Positions 36,528 to 45,376 are shown, counted from the first letter of the stretch. The stretch is 64,000 nt of DNA from Syntrophotalea acetylenica (GCF_001888165.1 NZ_CP015455.1:248001-312000); one strand, 5' to 3'. Made by a program: numbers and translations. Notes: generated by a model from the sequence alone, not told the origin.

Positions 36528-37454
36528 TCAGGGCGGGCAGCAGGCGCAGGTGGACCGGAACAGGGTCGTGCTCAGGTAACGGTCACCGCGATCGGGCAGC
36601 AGGGTCACGATGGTGCCGCCGTGCATGGCCCGGGCGATCTCCAGCGCGCCGGCAACCGCCGCACCGCTGGACATGCCCGCGAAGATGCCTTCAAGGATAG
36701 CCAGCCGGCGGGCGGTTTCAAAGGCCGTATCGTCATCGATGGTGAGCTTGGCATCAAGTTGTTGCGGATTGTAGATGGCCGGCACAATGGCTTCCTGCAT
36801 GTTTTTCAGTCCCTGCACCTTGTGCCCCATGACCGGCTCGATGCCGATGATGGAAACGGACGGTTTCTGCTGCTTGAGGTAGGCGCCGGTGCCCATGAGG
36901 GTGCCGGAGGTTCCCATGCCGGCCACAAAGACATCGATCTGCCCATCCGTCTGGGCGAAAATTTCCGGGCCGGTAGTGTGATAGTGGGCCAGGGGGTTGT
37001 TGGGGTTGGCGTACTGGTTGGGCATGTAATAGGTTTCCGGATCCTGTTCCAGAACGCGATGCGCCATGCGGATGGCGCCGTCGGTGGCTTCAGTGGGGGG
37101 CGACAGGATCACCTCGGCGCCGTAGGCTTCCAGCACCGCGCGGCGCTCCAGGCTGACGCAGCCGGGCATCACCAGCTTGACCCGGTAACCGCGTGCGGCG
37201 CCAATCATGGCCAAAGCAATGCCGGTGTTGCCGGAGGTCGGTTCCAGAATCGTTTTTCCCCTGGTCAGTTCCCCCGATTCCTCGGCTTTGCGGATCATAT
37301 GCCAGGCCGGCCGATCCTTGACGGAGCCGCCGGGGTTGTTGCCTTCGAGTTTGGCGAATATGCGCACCCGCGGGTTGGGATTGAGTTTGGTCAGTTCCAC
37401 CAGGGGGGTGTTGCCAATGGTGCTGCACAGATCGATAGGGCGGTCGATTTTCAT
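36528..37454 (-). CDS. PLP-dependent cysteine synthase (CysK/CysM-like)
   Basis: A 308-residue beta-replacement enzyme, normally making cysteine from O-acetylserine and sulfide. The PLP lysine lies in NNPGGSVKDRPAW, the substrate loop is EPTSGNTGIALAM and the phosphate-binding loop is GMGTSGTLMGTG. SKxxx-style details favour CysM over CysK, but either is possible. The protein ends in a cysteine cluster (STCACCPP), not usual for the family, which could bind metal or be a redox site. The ATG at 37454 is chosen; a start at 37535 would add an unconserved N-terminus. Confidence 0.88.
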   Translation of the reverse strand: MKIDRPIDLCSTIGNTPLVELTKLNPNPRVRIFAKLEGNNPGGSVKDRPAWHMIRKAEESGELTRGKTILEPTSGNTGIALAMIGAARGYRVKLVMPGCVSLERRAVLEAYGAEVILSPPTEATDGAIRMAHRVLEQDPETYYMPNQYANPNNPLAHYHTTGPEIFAQTDGQIDVFVAGMGTSGTLMGTGAYLKQQKPSVSIIGIEPVMGHKVQGLKNMQEAIVPAIYNPQQLDAKLTIDDDTAFETARRLAILEGIFAGMSSGAAVAGALEIARAMHGGTIVTLLPDRGDRYLSTTLFRSTCACCPP

Positions 37455-37596
37455 GAAGTTGTCAGCCTTGTCGGGTCGATTTTTTAGAAACACAAAGCCT
37501 TGCGGGCAGGGCGTTGCGTCACAGCGGTTACTCAAGTGTCATGCATCTTACAAAAGACTGCTCCCCGAAGACAACGCCGTTTTTTATCGATGGCGT

Positions 37597-39438
37597 TTAC
37601 AGGATGCCGTGCAACGGTCTGCCGCAGGCCGCCAGGTCCTCGATGCGCCGCAGGGTGGCCGGATCTTCCTGCAGCGGTTCAGGGTAATGCGGCTTGAGGC
37701 GGGCGTCGAGGACCAGGGGGCCTGCACAGCCCCAATGTTTAAGCTGCGTCTTTGCCTCGATGCCGTACAGGTCGATGGCCGGATCGGAACGGGTGAAGGC
37801 GGTCCAGAGGAAATTTTCCAGGCTCCGGGCGCAAAAATCGCTGTTGTCGACCAGTACGATCCAGGGAAAACGCAGGATCGGATGCCCGGCATCGAAGCTT
37901 GCACAAAAAGCTTCGATGCGCGCATCCGCCTCGCCACGGGGCGAGGCTGCCGGCGGTGCCTGGATGGCCAGCAGCCCCGGGAGAATCAGGCGCGGGGCGG
38001 TATAGCCGGATGGCAGCGGCATGTCGGACGGCAACGCGGTGGGCAGGGTTCGGATCGGGGGCCCGCAGGCGGCGATCACGACCTTCGATCCCTGGTGCAG
38101 GGCCGGGCCACTGTAGTCGAGGGTGTCGATGCTGGTGCGGGTCTGAAAATGCAGATCCCGCCGCCAGTCGACGCGTTCCAGAAGGTGGCGCAGAAAGCCT
38201 GCCACGTTACCGACATCCAGGTCATTGGCATCCTCGGCGGCGGCGATCAACAGAAATTTGGCCAGAGAGAGCTGGCCGGTGCCAAGCAGGGCCTGGGCCT
38301 GCGTAAGGAGTTCCCGCGGCTGGCGGCGTGGCTCGTAGGGGGTGTAGCGTTCGCTGCCGATAGCCAGCAGCAGGGGGTGTACGCCGGCGGCGTCCACGGC
38401 ATTCACGGCCCGCACCCCGTTGACCAGCCGGGGGATCAGCGGCGCGGTCAACTGGTGGATGAAGGCACCGAAAATACTGTCTTCCTGCGGGGGACGGCCA
38501 ACGCTGGTGAAGGGCCAGATGGCGTCAGGACGGTGATAGACGGCCTTTACCTCCAGTACCGGAAAATCATGCTGAAGGCTGTAATAGCCGAGGTGATCCC
38601 CGAAGGGACCCTCCGGCAGCGTTTTGCCCGGAAGGACAGTGCCGCAGATGCAGAAGTCGGCCTGGGCGGCAATGGCGGGCCGGCCGGTCTGCGGCCGCAT
38701 CTCCATACGGCGGCCGCCAAGCAGACCGGCGAAGCATATCTCGGGCATATCCTCCGGTAAAGGCATGATGGCGGCCAGGGTCAGGGCCGGCGGCCCGCCG
38801 ACAAAGATGTTGACGGGCAAGGGCTGCCGTTGCCGCAGGGCTTGGGCATGGTGTACGCCCAGTCCGCGGTGCAGCTGATAGTGCAGTCCGACTTCGCGAT
38901 TGACACGGTAGCGGTTGCCGGCCAGTTGTACGCGGTACATGCCGAGATTGGCATGCCGGAATCCGGGAGCGTCAGGACTTTCCGAGTAAACCAGCGGCAG
39001 GGTGATGAACGGGCCGCCGTCCTTGGGCCAGCAGACCAGTTGCGGGAGCTGATCGATGCTGGTGCGGCATGCCAGCACCGGTGCCTTGCGAACGGTTCGG
39101 GGCGGCAAGTGGCCCGCGCTGAGCAACACGCCTGGCCACAGTCGAGGGTTTTTCAGCAGCGCGACAGGGTCGCTGCCGAATCGCAGCAGGCGCTCTACGG
39201 TCTCCAGGGTGTCGCGGAACAGAAAACGTGTTCGTTGCAGGGTGCCGAACAGGTTGGCCAGCATCGGGAACCGGCACCCCCTGACACGGGTGAACAACAA
39301 AGCCGGCCCTTTGGCCTGGCACACCCGGCGCTGGATGGCGGCTACCTCGAGGCGGGAGTCGACTTCAGCCTCGATGCGCACCAGTTGCCCGGTGCGTTCA
39401 AGATCGCGGACACATGCGGACAGGTTGCGATAGCCCAT
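37597..39438 (-). CDS. UbiD-family decarboxylase
   Basis: A 613-residue prenyl-FMN-dependent decarboxylase. The signature LPEGPFGDHLGYYS and the region around EVKAVYHRPDAIWPFTSVGRPPQEDS are conserved, as is PLVYSESPDAPGFRHANLGMYR. In anaerobes of this group the family serves menaquinone (futalosine branch) or aromatic-acid metabolism. Length matches the longer menaquinone-type members. No flavin prenyltransferase (ubiX) is in the window, so the exact substrate is open. The ATG giving MGYRNLSACV is chosen over an upstream start. Confidence 0.86.
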   Translation of the reverse strand: MGYRNLSACVRDLERTGQLVRIEAEVDSRLEVAAIQRRVCQAKGPALLFTRVRGCRFPMLANLFGTLQRTRFLFRDTLETVERLLRFGSDPVALLKNPRLWPGVLLSAGHLPPRTVRKAPVLACRTSIDQLPQLVCWPKDGGPFITLPLVYSESPDAPGFRHANLGMYRVQLAGNRYRVNREVGLHYQLHRGLGVHHAQALRQRQPLPVNIFVGGPPALTLAAIMPLPEDMPEICFAGLLGGRRMEMRPQTGRPAIAAQADFCICGTVLPGKTLPEGPFGDHLGYYSLQHDFPVLEVKAVYHRPDAIWPFTSVGRPPQEDSIFGAFIHQLTAPLIPRLVNGVRAVNAVDAAGVHPLLLAIGSERYTPYEPRRQPRELLTQAQALLGTGQLSLAKFLLIAAAEDANDLDVGNVAGFLRHLLERVDWRRDLHFQTRTSIDTLDYSGPALHQGSKVVIAACGPPIRTLPTALPSDMPLPSGYTAPRLILPGLLAIQAPPAASPRGEADARIEAFCASFDAGHPILRFPWIVLVDNSDFCARSLENFLWTAFTRSDPAIDLYGIEAKTQLKHWGCAGPLVLDARLKPHYPEPLQEDPATLRRIEDLAACGRPLHGIL

Positions 39439-39469
39439 GGTTGGCGTTTCCCTGTATAGGTCAAAAGGA

Positions 39470-39490
39470 AAGGGGGCTTTCGCCCCCCTT
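39470..39490 (-). terminator. Intrinsic terminator after the first SHOCT lipoprotein
   Basis: AAGGGGGC (39470-39477) and GCCCCCCTT (39482-39490) pair around TTTC. On the minus strand it is followed by TCCTTTTGACC. It ends the lipoprotein gene and separates it from the UbiD-like gene. Confidence 0.75.
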
Positions 39491-39517
39491 CTCACGTCTT
39501 GTCGCGGTTACCCTGAT

Positions 39518-40483
39518 TTAAAAACGGTCGAGAATCTCCTGCTTTTTGGTACGGAATTCTGCGTCGTCGATCAGGCCCTTGTTTTTCAGTTGCTGTAAAA
39601 ATTGCAGGCGCTGCTCGATGTTATCCAGTTCCATCGGCCCGGCGGCGGTGGCAGGCGCGCCGCTTGCCGGCGTCTGTTTTATCTGCTCGATGGACTGCTC
39701 GATCTCCTCGATTTTCTGATGCATTTTTTGCTGTTCTGACTGGTATTGAGCACTTTCTTCCCACATTTTGGTCGCTTCACGAAAGGTATCCGGGGTGGGG
39801 TTGAGGATCAGCCAGTCAGGCCGTGTGACAACATCGCTGGCAATGGCGCCGCCGGTTTTGTGTTGCATGCCTATTTTGCCCATGATCGCCCAGCCGGCGT
39901 TGGTTTTGCCCTGGTCGGGCGCGGTGTATTTGCGGCTGCCCGGCGCAAACAGCGGTCCGCTTGGGTCCGCGCTTTCCGGATAGGGTTCGTGCAAGGCGCC
40001 GATGATCAGGTTGAGCCTGTCATTTTCGACAAACAGCCGTCCGGTGGAGATCACCCGGGAACCGCTTGGCGGGTGGACACCGGCGATGGCAAAGGTGACA
40101 TCTTCCCTGGGACCGGCCTGGGCCAGGCCGCGGCTGACGGCAGCACCGAGGATTTCCAGTTCTTCGGGGCTGAACATCGCCACCGGCTTTGCTTCGCCCT
40201 CGAACTGAACCTCAAGGGAGTCTAGCATCTTGCGGATCAGGTTGGCGGAAAAATTGGCGGGATGGTCGTTGGCCGGCACCAGTATGCTGTCGCGGTCCTG
40301 ACTTTCGATACGCACGAACTGGTGCTGATGCTGCCAGATGGCCGGCCGGGCATGGGTTTCTGCGTTTTCCTTGTTGTTAAGCAGGTTGCTGCCACAGCCG
40401 GCAAGGCTCAAAGCCAGACTCGCCGCGAGGATCACGCGCCGGTTCAGCGTCACCATTCTGCCGAAAACAGTCATGCGCTCCAT
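39518..40483 (-). CDS. SHOCT-domain lipoprotein, paralogue 1
   Basis: A 321-residue predicted lipoprotein. The signal ends in the lipobox LSLAGC. A globular middle (WQHQHQFVRIESQD, NDHPANFSANLIRKMLDSLEVQFEG, PREDVTFAIAGVH, RLFVENDRLNLIIGALHEPY) is followed by a Gln/Glu coiled coil (QKMHQKIEEIEQSIEQIKQ) and a C-terminal SHOCT motif (LQQLKNKGLIDDAEFRTKKQEILDRF). The next gene encodes a clear paralogue. Function unknown; the SHOCT tail often mediates oligomerisation. AAGGAG precedes the ATG. Confidence 0.85.
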   Translation of the reverse strand: MERMTVFGRMVTLNRRVILAASLALSLAGCGSNLLNNKENAETHARPAIWQHQHQFVRIESQDRDSILVPANDHPANFSANLIRKMLDSLEVQFEGEAKPVAMFSPEELEILGAAVSRGLAQAGPREDVTFAIAGVHPPSGSRVISTGRLFVENDRLNLIIGALHEPYPESADPSGPLFAPGSRKYTAPDQGKTNAGWAIMGKIGMQHKTGGAIASDVVTRPDWLILNPTPDTFREATKMWEESAQYQSEQQKMHQKIEEIEQSIEQIKQTPASGAPATAAGPMELDNIEQRLQFLQQLKNKGLIDDAEFRTKKQEILDRF

Positions 40484-40640
40484 TGAAATCTCCTTGAATC
40501 GAATTGGAAACAATCTGTTCGGTAATGTGGCGATGATAGGATTGAATCCATAAGAGGTCAAACAGTTTTTGACGCTCTGCGTCGTTGGCGTGGCGGCGGC
40601 ATGCAAGGAGCGGCAGTTCTGGCGGATTTTATGCTGCACA

Positions 40641-40675
40641 AATAAAAAAGGGGAAGGAGCTCTTGCCCCTTCCCC
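40641..40675 (-). terminator. Intrinsic terminator after SHOCT lipoprotein 2
   Basis: GGGGAAGG (40650-40657) pairs with CCTTCCCC (40668-40675). Read on the minus strand it runs into TTTTTTATTT. The two paralogous lipoprotein genes therefore have separate terminators and probably separate control. Confidence 0.88.
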
Positions 40676-40701
40676 GATGGTGCGCCAATATTTACGACAG
40701 C

Positions 40702-41709
40702 TTACAGGCTGTCGAGGATTTCCTGTCGCTTGGCCTGGTATTCGGCTTCAGAGATGAGATTTTCGTTACGCAGATCCTGCAGCTGGCGCAGGCGGTTTTT
40801 GATGGAATCCGTCGGCTCGGCCTGATGCGGCTGGCTCACTACGGGAACGGCTGCCGGAGTCTGCCTGATGGTATGCAATTCCTGTTTGAGGGCTTCCATC
40901 TCGGCGCGCAGGCGCTCCTGTTCGGCGCTCATCTGGGCGCTCTCCTGGCGGACCTGGCTGGCTTCCTGCAGGGCGGCCTTGGCGGCTTCGCCGGCTTCCG
41001 TCTTGCGGGCGATGGCCGCTTTCCAGAGTTGCGGATCGGGGGTCATGACCAGCCAGTCCTGACGATCGGCGCCGGCTACCTGCATGGTCTCCAGTCCGGG
41101 TATCGACACCACCTGCCATGGCTTGCTCAATACCGGCAGCGGGCGGCTTTTGGCGCGGCTGCCGGGCAGCCAGGGATCGACACGGCGATCTTTTTCCTCA
41201 TCATACTCTTCGTGCAGCCTGCCGATGATCAGGTTGAGTTTGCCATCCTGTACGAACAGCCGGCCCGTGAGTATCGAACGGTCGTGGGTGAAGGAGACCA
41301 GCCCCCGATGAATGCCGAGGATGGCGAAGGTTACGTCCTCCCGGGGGGTTGCCTGTGCCAGGCCCTGGCTGATGGCCGGCGTCAGTATCTCGAGTTCTTT
41401 GAAGGTGAAAACCGGCACGGGTTTTTCCTGGTCCTCGAAATGAACCTCGAGTGCGCCCAGTATGTTCGTCAACTGGTCTGCCGGAATGTTGGCCGGATGG
41501 TTGTTGGGCGGCGTGGGTTTAACACCGCGGTCCTGGGATTCGACCTGGACATACTGGTCGCGATGTTTCCAGATGACGGAGGATATTTCGGGTGTTCCGC
41601 CGCCGAGCAGGGTGGTCCCGCAACCGCCAAGGGTAAGTGTTAGAAGCGTCGCCACAAGCAGACTGCCGCACAGCGTTGCATATTTATCGAGAACACCCTT
41701 GCGCACCAT
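40702..41709 (-). CDS. SHOCT-domain lipoprotein, paralogue 2
   Basis: A 335-residue predicted lipoprotein (lipobox LTLGGC) that aligns along its length with the downstream paralogue: WKHRDQYVQVESQDRG, NNHPANIPADQLTNILGALEVHFED, PREDVTFAILGIH, RLFVQDGKLNLIIGRLHEEY, then a Glu/Gln coiled coil and a SHOCT tail (LRQLQDLRNENLISEAEYQAKRQEILDSL). The duplication is tandem and clearly diverged. No outside function can be assigned. It has its own promoter region and terminator. Confidence 0.85.
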   Translation of the reverse strand: MVRKGVLDKYATLCGSLLVATLLTLTLGGCGTTLLGGGTPEISSVIWKHRDQYVQVESQDRGVKPTPPNNHPANIPADQLTNILGALEVHFEDQEKPVPVFTFKELEILTPAISQGLAQATPREDVTFAILGIHRGLVSFTHDRSILTGRLFVQDGKLNLIIGRLHEEYDEEKDRRVDPWLPGSRAKSRPLPVLSKPWQVVSIPGLETMQVAGADRQDWLVMTPDPQLWKAAIARKTEAGEAAKAALQEASQVRQESAQMSAEQERLRAEMEALKQELHTIRQTPAAVPVVSQPHQAEPTDSIKNRLRQLQDLRNENLISEAEYQAKRQEILDSL

Positions 41710-41820
41710 TTGCGATCTCCTTTGATTGAATCGAAAAAAACAGGTTTTGCTGTATCGAGTGGATGATAGGGTTGAATCGGTTGAAGGTCAAACAAAATTT
41801 GATTTCGCATGCAGGCAGAA

Positions 41821-41849
41821 AAAGCGGGTCAGCGAAGCCGACCCGCTTT
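41821..41849 (-). terminator. Intrinsic terminator after the 54-residue lipoprotein
   Basis: AAAGCGGGTC (41821-41830) pairs perfectly with GACCCGCTTT (41840-41849). On the minus strand it is followed by TTCTGCCTG. It lies 30 bases after the small lipoprotein stop. Confidence 0.75.
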
Positions 41850-41878
41850 CATGGGAAGAGACGAGAGCCAGCAAAAAG

Positions 41879-42043
41879 CTAGCGGTTTGTCTCGTAAGCT
41901 TCCAATCCTTCATGTACCGTCATTTGCGCGCCGCAGGCGCTGCATTTGATGAGCGTTTTTTCGCTGATTTTGGGTTTTGAAGAACTGCAACCCACGGTTG
42001 CCGCGGTCATGAGTATCAGTGCGGTGAATATCGACTTGCGCAT
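41879..42043 (-). CDS. 54-residue lipoprotein with a CxxC zinc-ribbon-like motif
   Basis: A small gene with all signs of being real: ATG preceded by AAAGGAT, a signal peptide (SIFTALILMTAATVGC) with lipobox TVGC, and a terminator. The mature part is only about 35 residues: Ser/Lys-rich spacer, then KCSACGAQMTVHEG. CSAC plus GAQMTVHE resembles half of a zinc ribbon, and a single CxxC cannot make a full zinc site in a monomer, so dimerisation or a redox role is possible. Function unknown. Confidence 0.72.
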   Translation of the reverse strand: MRKSIFTALILMTAATVGCSSSKPKISEKTLIKCSACGAQMTVHEGLEAYETNR

Positions 42044-42196
42044 TTTGCTATCCTTTCGGTTCCGACCGGAGAATGTTTCCCGGAAAAAATCCGGAAGCTG
42101 TTTCTGGCCTCCGACTATAGCACGTTGCGCCGATGCACTGAATAGCCTATCTGATCCGCGGCCCCCGTTTTGCGCGGTGCGCCTTTTGGCCAGTGC

Positions 42197-43423
42197 TTAC
42201 CAGAGGAAGAAGGCGCCGACGTTGAATTGCTCGACTTTCCATTCCTCGCCGTTGAACCACTCCAGTTCGATGTGGCTGATCTCGGTCACCAGCTTGAGGT
42301 GCGCATTGATGTCGTGGGTCCACATGGCGGTCAGCTGGTACTGGGATTCGATTTCGCCCGTGCCGGTGGCATCACGAACATCTTTTTCGTAGGAGGTTTC
42401 CTCGAACTCGTTGCCGCCGTAGCTGATGCCGAGCTTGTTCTGGCCGAAGGTGTAGATGCCCTGCACGATCCAGCCCCAGGTTTCGCGTTCTTCGCCGGTG
42501 GCGTCGAGGGCTTCGGTGTCGAGCATGATGCTGCGGCCGAGGGCTTCGCCGGTGAAACCGGAGGCACTCAGCTCAAAAGGTCCCATGCCGACGATGGCGC
42601 CGCCGCCGACACCCCAGGCGGTAACGTCTTTGCCATCATCCTTGTTTTTGGCTTCCTGCCACAGGTTATTCATGTACAGTTTGAGGGTGTTGCCGTCGCC
42701 GAAGGTGCCGGCATAGGAGATTTCGCTCTCGAAACGGGGCAGCTTGGTCTCTTCGGCCGTATAGTCGCCGCCACCAAGCACGCCGGAAGCGATGACGCTG
42801 GGGTCATACACGCCGACCGCCACCTTGAAGCCGTTCATGTCGGGCGTGGTGTAGCGCACCTGGGCGTTGAACTGGGGATAGACATAGCCGAAGCCGATGC
42901 GGCCGAGGGTCGGGCCGACGTTGGCGTTGAGGTTGCCGGCCATGCGGCCGGCGCCCAGCAGGGTCTGCTCCGCCAGCAGGTTGGTGCCGAGGAACAGGCT
43001 CAGGCCTTTACCTACCATAACCTGGCCGAAGTTGCCGTCGACGGTGAAGAAGACTTCACGCAGGTCGATCTGGGCGTCGAAGGTGTTCTTGAGGTTGGCG
43101 TTGGCCGGTTCCGGGTAGAAGCCGATGCGAGCCGCCATGTCGAGGCCGCCGATGGTCGGGGCCTTGATGTTGAAGGCGAAGCAGGCGGGCAGAAAGCCGC
43201 TTTTGAGGCGGAAGCCTTCGTCGTCGGTGTAGCCGAGGAAGGGATTGACGACGTTATCCGGAGTGCTGTCGCCGGTCTGATAGACGCCGAACAGGTTGAC
43301 CTGGCCATCGGTGCTGAAGGACCAGCCGTCGGCGCCGCCGATAACCACGGCGGCCTGGGCGCTGGAGGCCAGGAAGAACAGGGCGGCCACGACGGCCAGA
43401 ATGTTGAATCTGCGAGATTTCAT
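42197..43423 (-). CDS. Outer-membrane porin-like protein
   Basis: A 408-residue exported beta-barrel protein. A signal peptide (LAVVAALFFLASSAQA) precedes alternating amphipathic strands such as GWSFSTDGQVNLFGVYQ, TFDAQIDLREVFFTVDG, GRIGFGYVYPQFNAQVRYTT and QLTAMWTHDINAHLKLVTEIS. It ends in the aromatic residue expected of an outer-membrane barrel (FNVGAFFLW). AGGAGG precedes the ATG. Its long leader and sigma-54-like promoter suggest tight regulation. The substrate is not predictable. Confidence 0.83.
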   Translation of the reverse strand: MKSRRFNILAVVAALFFLASSAQAAVVIGGADGWSFSTDGQVNLFGVYQTGDSTPDNVVNPFLGYTDDEGFRLKSGFLPACFAFNIKAPTIGGLDMAARIGFYPEPANANLKNTFDAQIDLREVFFTVDGNFGQVMVGKGLSLFLGTNLLAEQTLLGAGRMAGNLNANVGPTLGRIGFGYVYPQFNAQVRYTTPDMNGFKVAVGVYDPSVIASGVLGGGDYTAEETKLPRFESEISYAGTFGDGNTLKLYMNNLWQEAKNKDDGKDVTAWGVGGGAIVGMGPFELSASGFTGEALGRSIMLDTEALDATGEERETWGWIVQGIYTFGQNKLGISYGGNEFEETSYEKDVRDATGTGEIESQYQLTAMWTHDINAHLKLVTEISHIELEWFNGEEWKVEQFNVGAFFLW

Positions 43424-43736
43424 GCGGTCTTACCTCCTGAATTCAAGAATGAAAAAAGTTTTTTCCCCACACGCAAGCGGGCACTTGCGGACGGGTCGGG
43501 CGCCGGACGCCCCGGTGTGCAGGTAACCGCGGTTTTCCGATATTGCGGGGTGCCGGCCCCGGCCGGATTCGGGCAGTTCCGGAGCGGGAAGGCCTGCATG
43601 CCTGTCCTGCCGGCGTTGATCGGAAGTCCTTGGTTGGTAATCCTCCCATAGAAATAGCTTGCTGCGTCGAGCGCGGGCTTGGCGTTCTGCGTTTTCACCT
43701 CCCTTCAGTGTCCCGCCTCAAGAAAATAAACAGCTG
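43424..43736 (-). promoter_or_regulatory. Long candidate 5' leader of the porin gene
   Basis: About 313 bases between the predicted sigma-54 start and the porin ATG. It is GC-rich and can fold extensively. A 92-residue frame from a GTG near 43698 ends in an ATGA overlap with the porin start and has a GGGAGG site, so a short upstream peptide is possible, but its sequence has no recognisable protein character. No known riboswitch consensus was recognised. Confidence 0.4.
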
Positions 43737-43747
43737 TTTTACTGTGC

Positions 43748-43762
43748 GCAATTTCGGTGCCA
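43748..43762 (-). promoter_or_regulatory. Sigma-54-type (-24/-12) promoter for the porin gene
   Basis: On the minus strand the bases read TGGCACCGAAATTGC: a perfect TGGCAC, and GG/GC exactly ten bases apart. It faces the porin gene. It closely resembles the AmiS/UreI promoter at 15217 (TGGCATTGAAATTGC), including the GAAATTGC half. Confidence 0.65.
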
Positions 43763-44276
43763 GAATACCCGCTGGCAACCGAGTTTTAAAAACAGGCACA
43801 AAAACGCCAGGTTAGGTAGGCACGTAATAATGTAAACGGCTGGCTATTGTGCTGAAACGATACATCGTGATCCAAAAAATAACGCTCTGTTACATCTCGG
43901 ACATGGTTTGTGCCGTTACGGATGCATCGGAAGGGTCCTGCTGCCGTCCTGGATAGCCGTCAATGCCCAGCAACGGCACAAAACGGATCGAAGGTACTTA
44001 TAGCGGATCTGCTACGATTTGCAACCCTTTGTGGCGCATTGTCGTGGTTGAGGCAGCGATCCAGACGGATAGAGGCTGGTCGGCCCCCAAATAGAGGCTT
44101 ACGGCATCGACCAAAAAATGTTTGATTTATCAAGTGGATGCTTTGCTCGAAAGGAAGATTTTTCGGGGAGGTCTGCTATGCTTTTTGTGAGCGATGGTTT
44201 GGGCGAAGGCTTTTGCGCGGCGAGACGGGCGTCTGCAGCCGCTGTCCGGGAACAGCCCCGGGGAAAGGACAGGGTT
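43763..44276. other. Intergenic region between porin promoter and dodecin
   Basis: About 514 bases separating divergent units. It should carry activator sites for the porin sigma-54 promoter and the dodecin promoter. A direct repeat TAGAGGCT occurs twice near 44069 and 44092. No gene is supported; the frame that extends dodecin upstream to 44118 lacks a ribosome-binding site at its start. Confidence 0.45.
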
Positions 44277-44495
44277 ATGACCTACGGCAAGGAACGCGTT
44301 TACAAAAAGGTGGAAGTGATCGGCGTATCCCCGAACAGCATCGATGAGGCTATCAAGGTGGCTCTGCACCGGGCCCACCACAGCCTCGAGCGGATTTCCT
44401 GGTTCGAGGTCGAGGAAGTGCGCGGTCATGTCAACGAAGCCGGAGAAGTCGGAGAATATCAGGTGGTTCTCAAGGTGGCCTTCAACCTCAAATAA
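44277..44495 (+). CDS. Dodecin, flavin-storage protein
   Basis: A 72-residue protein matching dodecin over its length: RVYKKVEVIGVSPNSIDEAIKVALHRAHHSLERISWFEVEEVRGHV. Dodecins form hollow dodecamers that bind flavins or CoA and limit flavin photo- or redox chemistry. The Trp that stacks on flavin is present in ISWFEV. The ATG at 44277 follows AAAGGAC. A terminator follows. Confidence 0.93.
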   Translation: MTYGKERVYKKVEVIGVSPNSIDEAIKVALHRAHHSLERISWFEVEEVRGHVNEAGEVGEYQVVLKVAFNLK

Positions 44496-44552
44496 GGAGT
44501 CAAAGGAACTGCTTTATCCGAGCGGCAGCACGATGGCGAACAGCACCCTTGC

Positions 44553-44592
44553 AAGGGGCACGAGCTTTTTCATCCCGGCGTGTCCCTTTTTT
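44553..44592 (+). terminator. Intrinsic terminator after dodecin
   Basis: AAGGGGCACG (44553-44562) pairs with CGTGTCCCTT (one G-T pair), followed by TTTT within CCCTTTTTTAA at 44584-44594. It lies 57 bases after the dodecin stop and before the convergent tcdA gene. Confidence 0.75.
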
Positions 44593-44617
44593 AATGGCCC
44601 GCGGCGTCCCGCCGCCA

Positions 44618-45376
44618 TCACGGCCGTTCGCCCAGCAGGGTACGGATGACTTCGCCGGCCATGGTCAGGCCGAACATCGGAGGAATATAGGATGTGCTTC
44701 CGAGGGTGACGCGCTGGCGGGTCGCATTGGCCCCGGTTGTGGAGGGCGTGGCGCTATCGAAGTCGTGACAATCCTCGGCAAGAGGACGGAATTCCTCCAG
44801 CGAATAGACCACTTTGACGCCGCTGCGGATGCCGCGCCGCCCCAGTTCCCTGCGGATGATGCGCGCCATGCGGCATTTCTGGGTATGCGCCAGGTCTCCG
44901 ACCCGGATCAGGGTCGGATCGAGCTTGTTGGCGGCGCCCATGGCGGATATGACGGGGATGCTTCGTTGCCTGCAGCTCTGGATCAGGTGCAGCTTGGCGC
45001 TGATGCTGTCAATGCAGTCCAGCAGGTAGTCATAACCCTCGCCAAGCAACTCCTGGTCGGTATCCGCGCTATAGAAGGCGTTGCGGGAGCGCACCGCAAT
45101 TTCGGGGTTGATGGCCAGGCAGCGCTCCGCCATGACCGCTACCTTGGCTTTTCCCACGGTGTACTCCAGGGCGTGAATCTGGCGGTTGATGTTGCTCGCG
45201 GCGATATTGTCGAAGTCGATCAGGGTCAAATGCCCCACGCCGGAACGGGCCAGCGCCTCGGCGGCGTAGCTGCCGACGCCGCCGATGCCGACCACGGCGA
45301 CGGACCTGCCGGCCAGATTCTGAAGCGCGTCGCGGCCGATCAGCTGTTCCAGCCGGGAGAAACGGTGTTCGTGCAT
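44618..45376 (-). CDS. tcdA: tRNA threonylcarbamoyladenosine dehydratase (TcdA/CsdL, ThiF family)
   Basis: A 252-residue E1-like enzyme that cyclises t6A to ct6A in tRNA. The nucleotide loop VVGIGGVGSYAAEALARSGVG, LTLIDFDNIAASNINRQ and LLDCIDSISAKLHLIQSC are typical, and IPVISAMGAANKLDPT and TKxxxC-type C-terminal parts fit TcdA rather than MoeB/ThiF. It follows tatD by 33 bases on the same strand, forming a two-gene unit. Confidence 0.9.
   Translation of the reverse strand: MHEHRFSRLEQLIGRDALQNLAGRSVAVVGIGGVGSYAAEALARSGVGHLTLIDFDNIAASNINRQIHALEYTVGKAKVAVMAERCLAINPEIAVRSRNAFYSADTDQELLGEGYDYLLDCIDSISAKLHLIQSCRQRSIPVISAMGAANKLDPTLIRVGDLAHTQKCRMARIIRRELGRRGIRSGVKVVYSLEEFRPLAEDCHDFDSATPSTTGANATRQRVTLGSTSYIPPMFGLTMAGEVIRTLLGERP

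Noticed and set aside
43420-43698. 92-residue frame overlapping the porin start (ATGA)
   Set aside because: It has a GGGAGG site, but composition is not protein-like and it lies in a putative untranslated leader; noted as possible leader peptide only.
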